This document shows positions 27,001 to 38,837 of a stretch of 64,000 nucleotides of DNA, in pieces (the first letter of the stretch is position 1; each line of letters starts with the position of its first letter). The notes below the pieces were generated by a model. That model searched no databases. It was given only the letters and a program-made list of their open reading frames with translations, and was not told where the DNA came from. Source of the stretch: Paracyclopina nana (lineage: Eukaryota > Arthropoda > Copepoda > Cyclopoida > Cyclopettidae); assembly GCA_019096065.1 (NCBI GenBank), contig JAGUCH010000001.1, forward strand, positions 16,492,001-16,556,000, given 5' to 3'. The translations under genes were made by a program, and so were the position numbers.

Positions 27001-29166
27001 TCAAAAGGTCCTCTCTAATTCCTTTCAAAAGTGATTATGAAGTATTTTTACGACGCAAATTACTCAATCAAATAGAAAAGCACTTATTACGTTTATATAC
27101 AGACACACAAGTTTTACACAAGACTCGTGCATTCCACAAATGCGTCACAAATGTGATTTGTGTGTGAGTGTGAAGCTGGCAAAAAATATTTATTATTATT
27201 GTTGTTCAAGCGATCATGAGTTGTTGTCGTGCATTTCTGGCGTTTACGGCTCGCATTTGTCCCATTTTCGACTCTACGCGGCAACCGCGTTGAAAAATGG
27301 ACGAGCTGGGTTCGCTAAGCGGAGGAGCGAGAGAAGATTTGATCATCGTTTCACTGCGTGCATAGCAGTACATTTATGCTAAAGCTGCGTTTGACACACT
27401 TAGCCAATCCCCGAATGCCTTTGAGGCGTAAAAAGGTGTTTTTTTACTTAAAAACGAACATGACTCACCCTGAAAATACTACTATTGACTTGGCATGTAT
27501 GGTTTCCGAAGTGGACTCTACGCGAATGATGAACCATGATATGCAGAATTTCCCACAAAATTAGGTGAAAATCAAGCCCAAAAATACTCAAAAATACTCC
27601 ATTTACCTCTATGCAATTCTAGTGGGACAACCTGCATATGTGATGAAAGAAAAGAAGCCTTATTTGTTACCTTTTCATAACTGAGGTAATCTACCAGGTA
27701 AAGAGCTACTTTATGCATTTATTAAGAGTGGCTCGTCGACCTGGCTGGGTTTTCCAGCGAACTTTCAATATTCTTCAGACCTCAGTTGAGGGGTGCAGCT
27801 ACTATATAGCTGTACTACAGCAGCTGCCAATGCTGCAGCCATGCTGCAATTTAAACCCAACGATGAATGGAAAATTTTGAATGTCCCCCCACACACACAT
27901 CAGTTATAGTTCAGACAGCTTTCTACCCTCGGTGGGGATTTCGTACCCGTTATCATTAAACTGGTGAGTGCAGCACTCCAGCCAGTTGTTCTTGTTTTTC
28001 CCCAGATCATCTTACAGCCTCTGAACGGGAAAGAGAGCTGCTGGATATCCCTGTCGTTTTTGAGAGAAAAGGATGCCATGTATGTATACATAGCTTTCCT
28101 CGGATAAATCAATCGCAAAAAGCTTCTTTTCTGTTTGCCATCTATGCACACAGATAGCAGATGTTTGCCGAGCCATTTGGAGATTTATAAAAAACAAGGC
28201 TTTTTTTGGGTCATCAGAGATCTCGCTAAAGCGGTTGATTGAAAAAGAAGAGTAGCTATTACGTAACGCATTATTAAGAACTATTTCGGGTTTTCGTTTT
28301 TTATTCTTTTTTCTAGACTTTATATGGTTTTTCGGCATACATGTGTGTATCATCGTGTTTTGTAGTAGTAGTAGTAGTAATCGTAGCTTTGTGAGGTTTT
28401 TCTTTCCAGATGCATAGCAATAATGATAATACGAGACAAAGTTATGTATCATAATTGTAGAGTGTGTGTGTGTGTAATATATAGTAGAAGGATTGTAGTA
28501 CAATAGTTGACCTAAATATAGAGTTGAGGGCGAGAAACAACTACTACGTTGTACAGCAGCAATGCAGCGGGAAAGAAGGAATTTTTACGTGTTACTTTTC
28601 TTTATCGAAAAAAAAGTGATCCCCGATCTTCGCATCATCTTCATTGAATCATTTCTGCGAGATGATGACGCGCTTTACAACAAAATTAACGGATAACAAA
28701 AAGAAGAGTAGTTGTAGTAAGCTGAGATCAATGTGTTCAGCGAAAATTTGAAAAAAGTCTAAATCACGGGAGGAGGAATTGGCTTTTTAAATAATAACGG
28801 CCGCCAACTGCAACGACTTCGCGTTGTTGCTAAACAATGTCGCAGCATTAGTAGTGAGTAACTGTATGAATTTAACTCTACGAGTTTTCCGCAAGGATCG
28901 GAGGAAATGTCCGACTCCCCCGTAAATATGTACATGTGGACGTCTACATCTTGCAAGCGAGAGCGCGCCACCTCCCGCACGGCAGCCCGCGGCGCGCGCG
29001 CGCAACGCGAGTTGCGGCGCGCGAGCGAAGCGACGCGTTAGCGGAGGGGCGAGGGCTCTCTCAACGGAAGGTGGGTACGCAAGTCGGCCGGCTTTTTTGC
29101 AGGTGGGGGGCATAGAGAAGGGGTAGTAAAATGATTATTACATGTATCACTCTATCATCTTTGACA
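24027..29166. other. Long stretch without a recognised gene
   Basis: About 5.1 kb with only short open frames, none resembling a known protein. It holds a MITE-like element (25031-25626), a GT microsatellite on the plus strand near 28462-28475 and GTA trinucleotides near 28362-28378. The right end (about 28000-29166) probably includes the 3' UTR of the minus-strand gene at 29167. Confidence 0.5.
25031..25626. mobile_element. MITE, AAAGAGCTGAC family (copy 9, diverged)
   Basis: The ends read TCGAATCAAAGAACTGACTG and ATTTCAGTTCTTTGATTTTG, followed by GGCTTT. They are G-to-A diverged relatives of the family ends. The 596-bp interior has no convincing gene. Confidence 0.5.
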
Positions 29167-29736
29167 CTAGATGCCGACCTCGCAGCAGAGGTCGGTGTAC
29201 TGGTTGGGCGGGGTGCGGCCGCACTCGTCGTCGTCCTCCGAGTCGTAGAAGGTCTTGGCGTTGGCCGCCACGAACAGGCCTTTCTGCAGTCTTCTCACAG
29301 CCTCTTTGATCAGGCTACCGTCCGTGATGAGCTCCTGGAGCATGGCAAAGGGGTCGTCCACCCCTTCGTCGTCCTCGTCCTTGGCGGCGGCCGAGGCCGC
29401 CCCTTGGGCCGCGGACGCGGGGTTCATGCAGGTGGAGGGGTATCGCCTCCGCTGATGGTTCCACTTGCGCAGCTGCGAGGCGCCCCGCGACGTGGGCGAC
29501 GACCCCAGTTGCGTATCACAGGCTCGAGAGGTCGGGGGCACCGCGTAGGGCGAGCTGCGGTGAAAGCCCCGCCGGAAGTTCTTCACTTTGAGGGCCGACG
29601 CCCTATGGTGGTGGTGGTGATCTTGCCCCAGCTTGAGGTTCTCGGTGATTTCTTTCACTAAATGGTCCATGTTTTCCACTACCTTCAACTGATCCGATGC
29701 TGATGACTGCTGGCCTTGAGCTGATGCAGCTGGCAT
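29167..29736 (-). CDS. Unrecognised 189-aa protein, His-run and acidic C-terminus
   Basis: One open frame of 189 residues from the first ATG; the frame continues upstream without another ATG, and an AG directly before the ATG could be a splice acceptor. Features are a short helix near the start (MDHLVKEITENLKLG), a run of five His, a basic middle section (KNFRRGFHRS, LRKWNHQRRR), an Ala/acidic linker, and a helix FAMLQELITDGSLIKEAVRR that looks conserved, then an acidic tail (YDSEDDDECG). No signal peptide or membrane segment is seen. Codon use is GC-rich compared with neighbours, and a CpG-rich region lies directly upstream. Probably a real small intracellular regulatory protein; I cannot name the family. 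Confidence 0.65.
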   Translation of the reverse strand: MPAASAQGQQSSASDQLKVVENMDHLVKEITENLKLGQDHHHHHRASALKVKNFRRGFHRSSPYAVPPTSRACDTQLGSSPTSRGASQLRKWNHQRRRYPSTCMNPASAAQGAASAAAKDEDDEGVDDPFAMLQELITDGSLIKEAVRRLQKGLFVAANAKTFYDSEDDDECGRTPPNQYTDLCCEVGI

Positions 29737-32700
29737 GCTAGTCCCAAAAAACGCGAAAAAAGTTGCTTCGGAGTAGAACCGCGCGTTGCTCAAACAATTT
29801 GCTTCGAGTTGGGTGCGAAAGGGAAGAGGTTGGCGTTGTGGAGCGGCGCGTTGAACGGAGGCTTAAAAGAGCGTTTTTTGGCCTTTTTCACGACTGCTGG
29901 CGGACTCCTCGATTGTACGCACGTCCTGCACCTTCGCCTCTCCCTTGGCAAGTGAGACTTCTCCTCCTCTCACTTCTCAATCACCCGACCGGCCCGGCTA
30001 CTGCTGCTGCTGCTTCGGCGGCCCGACAGGACCAAACAAATCTCAGCTGATCGCCCAGCCAGCTGGCGCCAGGCGAAGACGGCAGGGGCCGACAGAACGG
30101 CCTCATTTCGCGAAAACGCGCGCCCTGCCAAATAGTTCCTCAAAAAGGCCCAAAATGGAAGGCGCACGGGTCGTAGATGCCTTATTGAACGCGTTCAAAG
30201 CATGCTAGACATTATTTAGTTCATTTTGAGATGATTTAAGCCTTTAGAAAAAAGGGCCTTGGCTGCCTAAGAAGCGAACAAAGACGAGTCGATAAAAATA
30301 AACCGTTTTTGGAGCTGGCCCTCTCTGCACGGGGGCCCCGCAACGCACTAGCGTCAGCGTTTATTATTATTATTATTTTTTATTGCCGCTATGAATCGTA
30401 GGAGGAATTGGGGGAAAATTGCCCCTTGGCGTGGTGGATCGAAGGAACAAAGGCCTCGTTGTTGTTGGCGAAATAGCTCAAATGAGCCTCTTGGTGGCCT
30501 CCCAACATCAAATCCTCCTCAAAAGGAAGTTCTGAAAAAAATGCATTTTTTTAATGGCTCGGAAAACACTTTTTAAAAAATCGGTCACCTGGCGTGGATT
30601 TGAGGGATTTTGACGAGGGAGCCGTCAAATTGAGCCTGTGATGTCCGTATGGCCAACATCCCTGAAACATGATTAAATGTAGACGCTTTTCTTGCGAAAG
30701 GAAAGATGTACATCCTCTGTAGCTCTCTCGCTCCTCCATTTCCGAATGTTTATGTAACAATTTGAACATGCTTGCCAAACAACACAAAGAGCAATTTCTC
30801 CGAGACGAGGACCATATGGACGCATTATGCTCATCATAAAAAGAGCTTACCCAAATCATTCGCCTAAAAACCTTTCTCGTTAAACCTGCGCGGAGCATCA
30901 GTCTTTAGTTAAAAGCTCGCCATTTTTCAAGCAGCTTTTCGACTTGGGTCAAGCGAAGGGATTAGTCGCAAATCCTTACACAACTTTTCTTGGACAAGCC
31001 AAATTGGTTTATGGCCCTCTTTGCGCTCTTGGCCAGTTGCTAATTGAGATAAATATGCAAAGAAAGACATTTTGATGTTAAATCAAAGGTTCGAGTGAGG
31101 CTGCATGGGCGAACATCCAAACTAAGCTTGGCACACGTGGTTCTTGACCGCAAGTCCCAAGGGATCAGGTGCTTATCCCTTAGCCTAACTAATTAGGCCA
31201 CATTTTTCCCGAAAAAAGCACATGAAGATTAGTACCTTTAAAATATATGCTACAACAAAAAAGGAGAGCAAATGCGAGGCTTGTTTTTTATCATAATTTC
31301 CGCATATTCGTGGGAAATCCCCATTTTATGATATTATGACACATGTGTTGTTTCCTCCGAAGCAGTTAATTTTGCCCCCTTTGTTTACTTTGCCGGTGTG
31401 TGACGGCGCGTTTAATTTCCAGCCTGATTCGGGCGCGAAAATCAAACATGTCACCAAATTCGTGTGACTGATGAAACTTTGCTCCCGAGTTCTTTTTTCT
31501 CAGGAAACTCGGCATCAGTAGCTGATGAGGTCAAGACATTTCTGTCAGCACATGATCAGAATCTGATCAAAAACTAACAAGAACGTTCAGCTACGAGAGG
31601 GGGGACCGTGAGAAAAAAACACGGATTTTCCTTTAACCAATGATGCATGCGATATTTTATTATTATTTCGGCATGGCCAAGTGTTACCCAAAATGATTTG
31701 CATTTACGCCATCATTAAGGAGCTGTCAGCAAGTGATTAGTGGCATATGTGTGAAAATGGCGCGCGCGTCACCTCAGGTTCAAACCCCTCAATTTACTAT
31801 TTTTGTTGTGGTTTCAAATGGCCTTAGCAAAATAGCGCTAAAATCCGGACAACAAGAATTCAGCTGAGCTTTATTTGTTTTCACCATTCAAGAGCAAAGT
31901 TGCTTTTCCGAACCTAAAAAATTGTCAAAGCAAAGGATGACATTAGGAATGAAACTAGGAATGCATCTCAACTAGTTGATCCAAGGAACGAGTAGACAAA
32001 GTTAGGGCGAAATTTTGTTAAACATTCAATTTTCAGACGTGTTTTTGCTGCAATTTTGCGAGTTAGCTCTAATTAATTTGTTCAGGTCATATTTATTCCA
32101 TAATGGCGAGTTTGGAAAAGAAATTCAAGGAAACTTTGAAAACTTTCAAGTAGCCTTAGAATTGACCTTTTTCTCGAAGCATCAGGAAAAGATTACTTTT
32201 GTGATTGTAACAATGTTTTTGCTCCTTTCTGTGAGGGATTCGGTATTGTGCTTATTCGGATGATTTGATATGCCAGCTATACGCTGAAATCCTCACAACT
32301 TCTGTAATTAATTCTAGGTAAGAAGCGACATTCTAAAATAAAGCTTCTTTCAAATATAGGCATTCCCACGTGACATACCTAATTCGCTATTGCCATTTAA
32401 CCATATGGTGAAAGCTCTACTAGAAACAATGGACTTGAAAAATCCAAAAAGAAATATTTCGCGGTTGGTGCGATATAATGGCGACATTTGTCAAATAACA
32501 GATGCATTCAAACTAAATTTTTCTGATCTTTTCTTTGCGCTATGTGTCAAAAATAAAAGCCAATTTTTGCTCCTATCTATCTTTAGAAAAATATGTACCT
32601 TGAAACATCTTTAAAGGCCTTCCATGTTCAAAATTATCTAAAAAAGCCTTATTGTTCTTCACGTACGATTTGAGCTCTATTTGAGTACTACAAGTGAGTG

Positions 32701-33045
32701 CGTTATAAAGCGCAACTCAGTTTTCTTCAAGGGCAATACCTTTTTAAAATAAATCTCTTAAAGTTCCAATCTTTGCATTAACGATTTAAGGCCCTGTTCA
32801 CCTGCATTATTATCAGCAAAATAACGCGCGATATTATGCTGATATTTACAAATATCCGGTATTTGTAAAATCATTTTTCAGATTTTGACTTCGGAATCGA
32901 TCTATTGGTACCAAAAGCCATCCTACACCAAAAATAAAATTCTCAGTTTCTCAGTATTTCTCTCTAATATTTTGCCAAAATAACGGCCATAATAAGCAGG
33001 TGAACAGGCCCTAAATTAGTTTCGCGCTCTTTTCAATCATCTTAC
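29737..33045. other. CpG-rich promoter region, then a gene-free stretch
   Basis: 29740-30180 is GC- and CpG-rich and likely contains the promoter and 5' UTR of the 29167-29736 gene. 30200-32780 shows no recognisable gene. Later exons of the minus-strand bHLH gene should lie in this stretch or further left, but I could not find one with a family C-terminus. A Tourist-like MITE is at 32790-33011. Confidence 0.45.
32790..33011. mobile_element. PIF/Harbinger (Tourist-like) MITE
   Basis: The terminal inverted repeat GGCCCTGTTCACCTGC (left) matches GCAGGTGAACAGGCCC (right) with one mismatch. The element is flanked on both sides by TAA (32787-32789 and 33012-33014), the 3-bp target duplication typical of PIF/Harbinger. 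It is 222 bp, AT-rich and non-coding, just 3' of the bHLH exon donor. Confidence 0.85.
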
Positions 33046-33333
33046 CACGGACGACTGTGGGTATAATTTGGTGTCATCTTCTGGGTGAAAGCCCGATTCT
33101 TCGCCGTTCTCATCAAGGACTCGTTGGAGGTGTGAAATGTAAGAGGTAGCCAATCTCAAGGTATCCAATTTGGACAGCTTGGTATCTGGCGGGACCCAAG
33201 GGAGCATCAATTTGAGCTTTCCAAAAGCCTTGCTGAGTACGCGCATTCGCGTACGCTCGCGTAAATTGGCTGCTCCACGCGGAGGTCCCCTTTGGTCCTC
33301 AGGTAGCTCATCCTCCTTTTTCCTCCGAGGCAT
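33046..33333 (-). CDS. bHLH factor of the TCF21/musculin (HLH54F) group, first exon
   Basis: The exon encodes 96 residues and ends at a GTAAGA donor in phase 0; later exons were not found. Residues about 20-80 are a complete bHLH domain: basic region [17 protein letters not shown], helix 1 [11 protein letters not shown], the [15 protein letters not shown] loop and helix 2 ending [12 protein letters not shown]. The [18 protein letters not shown] block is diagnostic of the TCF21/musculin/HLH54F group. Such factors bind E-boxes as heterodimers with E proteins and specify muscle or visceral mesoderm founders. The N-terminal part is short and basic ([12 protein letters not shown]). The start ATG is followed upstream by about 375 bp to the TPPP stop. 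Confidence 0.92.
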
Positions 33334-33708
33334 CTTGGCGACCAGTGTGTATGGAAATGTGAGGTGAACTGCGGAAATGTTCAGTCCCTTGGGAAGTCAC
33401 TCGTAAGCTCCGCCCTTCAATTTTGCTTTTAAACATGAGCGCTCAGCGCGCTCAATTGCGCATAGGTTACATATGGTGTTTTTAAGCGCCAAAAGCGTAC
33501 TATTAAAGTTTCTATTAGGATAATTCCAATATTTGTATTTAGCTGGTTTTGGTCCGTGTAACTACTGCATCTTTGAATAAATAGCATGGATTATTGAAGA
33601 AGAAAACTGAACACACGATTTGCATATCACAATAATTGTTAGAATTCAAAAAGAGCGGATGCGAAATTGCACTTATGTCTAGAATGTGATTTGGCAGAAT
33701 TTTCTTTT

Positions 33709-34583
33709 TTAATTTTTCTTCTCGCGAAATCGTGAGGGTGAGGGGTCAACGCGTCCTTCCTTTCCTCGGCCTTTTCCATCAGCTGTGAATCGGTTTCGAT
33801 GCGTTCCGCCGTATTTCGACGCGTCGGTCAATCGATCGAGAGCTGCGCTTTTTTCAACGGCCTAAAAATACATGTTCACATTCAGACATGCTTTCAAACC
33901 ATTGTTTTGATTATTGGTACACTCACAGTGGCCCCAGTGAAGCCTGGCTTTCCACAGCTCACGAGCTGCCCCTTGATTGCATTGACATCCAGCTTTTTCG
34001 TCTTGGCAATCTCGTCTAAATATTTGTTCCAATCAGCAAAGGACAATTTGGGCGCATTCCTGGAATTAAAAAAAAATTCTTTTTCCATATATGGTTGTTT
34101 TGAAAATATAGTGTGGCATCAAAGAGCTAACAACTGATAGTAAAACATTTATAATATGTTCTTTTTTTGAGTTTTTCATTAATAATTCATCATATTTAAG
34201 AGCCCCAAAAAGATCAATCTCAGTTGAGCGTTCTCAGCTCTTTCATTTGACAATAAGGTTTTTTTTTAAAATAATTAAAAAGTTTACTTTGAAATTTTCC
34301 TGAAGGCGATTCCAGTGTCAGTGGTGGATATTTTCTTGGGTTCAATCACCTTGGCCTGCTTGAACCACTTGTCCGATTGAGACAGCTTGATTGTTTTTCC
34401 GTCTGCAGATTTGTCTCCGAACTTGGCAAAAGCTTCGAATTGCTCTTTCAAGGCAGCTTTGTCCACCGGAGGAGCGCCTGGTTCCTCAGCAGCAGCTTTG
34501 TCTTCCTCAGGCTTCAGTACTTCATTTTCTTCTTCAGTGGCAGCAGCAGGAGCAGCAGCCGTTGTATTTTCCTCTTCAGACAT
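33709..34583 (-). CDS. Tubulin polymerization-promoting protein (TPPP/p25-alpha)
   Basis: Three exons join in phase: 34583-34288, 34059-33927, 33861-33709, giving 193 residues. An N-terminal Ala/Glu/Pro-rich disordered segment (residues 1-50) precedes the p25-alpha core: [28 protein letters not shown], then [18 protein letters not shown], and the family motif GKGRGKEGR (GxGxGxxGR). The family bundles and stabilises microtubules. The C-terminus stops about ten residues after that motif, so the tail found in many long-form homologues (ending with a GYV-containing segment) is missing. The ATG at 34583 is chosen because the upstream frame has no ATG. Intron 1 carries a MITE. Confidence 0.92.
34114..34250. 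mobile_element. MITE, AAAGAGCTGAC family (copy 10, intronic)
   Basis: The ends are CATCAAAGAGCTAACAACTG and GTTCTCAGCTCTTTCATTTG, inside TPPP intron 1 (34060-34287). Confidence 0.6.
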
Positions 34584-37040
34584 TTTGTTGTTGTACTGCT
34601 TGGATGACACTGTAATCAAATCCAAGCCTAAAATGTTTGCTTAGCGGGCCCAACCCCTCAAAGCTACTCGGAGCTGCTATTTAGCCTGCAAAGCGTGAGC
34701 AAGGGGAATTTTGAGCGCTGTGAAAAACTGCCCACGGCCAAATAATGAATTGAGGGACGTCAACTGACCGCACAACAATTGGACATATCAAAGAATCCCA
34801 ATTGTAACAGCATATGAATTGGAGAAATTGTGATATTTGCTCCAATTTTAGGCCGTTCTCATTTTGCAGGAAATAGCTAAGATAAGCTAAGCAAACGCTC
34901 AACATTTGAAGCAAAGCAGCTGTTTTTTGTGAATGTTGTGCGAAGTTAGGCTAGGAAAACATTTAGAAGGTTTAGCAAATTTGCTTTGAATGTTGAGTGT
35001 TTGCTTAGCTATTTTTGCCTTAGCTTTGCTTTTTCCGGTAATATGAGAACGGCCTTTCATTATTGGCAATTGCTTAGTCGTATGAAAGCAATTTTCCGAT
35101 TTTTGACCTACTAAAAGTGCCTTTTTGGTCGTTATCGATGAATGCTGCTTTTCTTACGCGAATTCGGCTGGATTTCTATGAATCTTGAATGATTGGAGAG
35201 CTTCGGCCTTGCAAGTAGCTAGGTGCGTCAGCTTCGAATCGAGGCTACTCCCTACTGTCAGAATACACACACACACGCACATACGCAACATGGCTTTCAC
35301 ATTTCGCCTGCTCAGCCCTGAGAAAGGCTCTTGGGCTCGCCTATAGTAGGCTTTGGTATATCCCACCCTCCCGAAAAGATCCTTCAGCGGCCTGAGAGCA
35401 GAGAAAGGAGATATATGGTCCCGTATTTAGTATGTAATGCTGAGGCCTGGATTCATACAATATTTATAGGTAGGGTAGATGAAAAGCCAAGATTCTAATA
35501 CTGTGTTAATTATGGATTACGAGCAATTGACTCTTATGAAAAATACGTGTATTTGGATCTGCATGAAAGGGCTGAGAGCCCCGCCCGAGAAATGACAGGC
35601 TTTGTAGTGCTCTGGCTCTTCAATTGCTCCACTTTTTGCAGTAGTAGTAGATTTGGGTTGTCGTAATACGGCAGGGGGCCACATCTGCTGGTCTTTGTTG
35701 CCATATACGTACGGAGCTGCTATATGGCCAAGAGTCACATCACATATTGACCGTGGGAATCTAATTCCCCGAAAGAAAACAGCTTTCCATTAACTTCCAC
35801 TGTGATAATCATCTTTTCGCTAATTGCTAAAGTTAAACCGAGCTGTCATTCAGCAGGACAAATTTTCACGATAGGCAGCATTGATTTTGCCCTAAAAGAA
35901 AGCCTTTAAAGACGGGCAAACCTTGGAAAAGGGGATAAAAGTTGATAAATAAATAAATAAATAAAAGTATGAAAATGGCTCATTTTGGTTCTTCTCGATT
36001 GGTAATGCAAGATCTGAATTCTGCAACGTTGTACATGATCGAAAATCAGTGTTATCTCATATGCTTTTTTTCTAATGCAACCAATAAGTAAAGGAAGATA
36101 ACATCTAGCTCGTTTACTCAGTTGCAAAATACTACAAAAATGTTATTATTACGAAGCTAATTTTTGAAGGTAAGCATGATGCACATAATATACTAAATCT
36201 AAAAGAACTTGAATTGAAGCCATTTTTTTTAATGTGTGCGATTGATTATAATAACAAACTGTACACTGTAATTTTAAGTTGCTACTTCTTTTCTCACAAT
36301 CCTTTCATTATGCACCTCGATCTTGCTTAAGTAAATTAGGCCTAAATTGTATGCAACAATTTAGGCAAGCTTCAAGTTTGACTTAGCTTTCTTTCCACTC
36401 TAAAAACTTTACGTAAGATTACTTGCGCAAAATGTGGTCTAAATTACATATTTTCATATACATTTACAAAATGCTCCTTTTAAGTTAGGCAAACAACACC
36501 TAAAACTTTGTGCATACAATATATCATTTAGGTAATATTTGGTATGCAAGTCAAAGATTGCTCGCTTTGACTATCATTTCAATAGTAGTCCATCACTTTT
36601 CCATACGTAATGACAGACAAATGACAAAAGTTTATACAAAACTTCACCCTGATTATGAAAATTCTAGTGCTATAGATGAATTGGCCCTGATAATTTGAAA
36701 CTGCTTCTGATGTTGCATGAGGCTACAAATGATTGGAAGCATGTTCGTTTTAGTAGAACAGCGATGTCAGCCTTTAAAAATAAGTAAAAAGTAACTAGAT
36801 GAACCTAGTTACTACGACTTTTATAACGAGAGCGTAGAAACAGAGATAAAAACGTAACTTCGACTTTTTAGGACGATTTTGCGAAGTAGAATTCACTTGA
36901 CCTAAAAAGCGTTCGAGAAAGTTCAACGTATTTTTAGGCTCATGCAATGATTTTCCAGAATGTTCTATTTTAACGTATACAGCAAAAGGCATGGTGAAAT
37001 GATTAAATAATTTTTTAAGTTTCATCATGATTAAAAAAAA
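34584..37040. other. Intergenic with a foldback element
   Basis: Between the TPPP start and the polyubiquitin promoter. It holds an imperfect foldback element (34853-35057), a CA repeat near 35267-35276 and a short AAAT repeat near 35946-35962. No gene was recognised. Confidence 0.5.
34853..35057. mobile_element. Foldback MITE with AGGCCGTTCTCAT ends
   Basis: The left end AGGCCGTTCTCAT is the exact inverse of ATGAGAACGGCCT at the right end, and inner blocks also pair (AGCTAAGCAAACGCTCAACA with TGTTGAGTGTTTGCTTAGCT). About 205 bp, non-coding. The TAAGC/GCTTA-rich arms resemble the palindrome nested at 48320-48721. Confidence 0.7.
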
Positions 37041-37052
37041 AGAAGTTTCGAG

Positions 37053-37217
37053 TGACGTCCGGAATTTCGTCAAATGATTGGGCGTTAAACCAATCAAAAT
37101 TGACTTGGCGGTCACGTGACGCATTTCAACGAATCAGAATCCGGGAAAAGTAAACAGCTGACAACAAAGCCACTTCTGCTATAAAAGCTTAGTCATTCCC
37201 GACGCCATTATTCAGTC
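37053..37217 (+). promoter_or_regulatory. Polyubiquitin core promoter
   Basis: In order: a CRE-like TGACGTC (37053), ATTGG and CCAAT boxes (37077-37094), a palindromic GTCACGTGAC with E-box CACGTG (37113-37118), a TATA box TATAAAAG (37180-37187) and an initiator TTCAGTC (37211-37217) about 31 nt downstream. A non-coding first exon ends at about 37287 before GTAAGC, and the intron ends at CAG 37386, just before the ATG. Confidence 0.75.
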
Positions 37218-37369
37218 TCAAAAATCTAGAGCCCAAAGCGACTTGTTTTAAGCGATATTCTTCATTTAAGAAGTACTCATCAACAAGGTAAGCATCTTCT
37301 CACTACTTTACAGCGACAAGTTTACTAGGATTTCACGGTTTTCTCGTGGATTTGTCGAAACTTCTCTAA

Positions 37370-38767
<1,398 letters not shown>

Positions 38768-38788
38768 CTTAACTGTTTTACGAATCTG

Positions 38789-38794
38789 AATAAA
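38789..38794 (+). terminator. Polyadenylation signal of polyubiquitin
   Basis: AATAAA lies 22 nt after the stop codon. The minus-strand channel gene ends 44 bp further on, so the two transcripts converge tightly. Confidence 0.8.
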
Positions 38795-38837
38795 GTCATG
38801 ACCAAGTAAATGCTTAATTGTACTGATCTTTTAAAGT

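Noticed and set aside
28012-28503. 163-residue minus-strand frame
   Set aside because: Low-complexity Leu/Lys/Asn-rich composition over GT and GTA microsatellites; probably 3' UTR of the gene at 29167.
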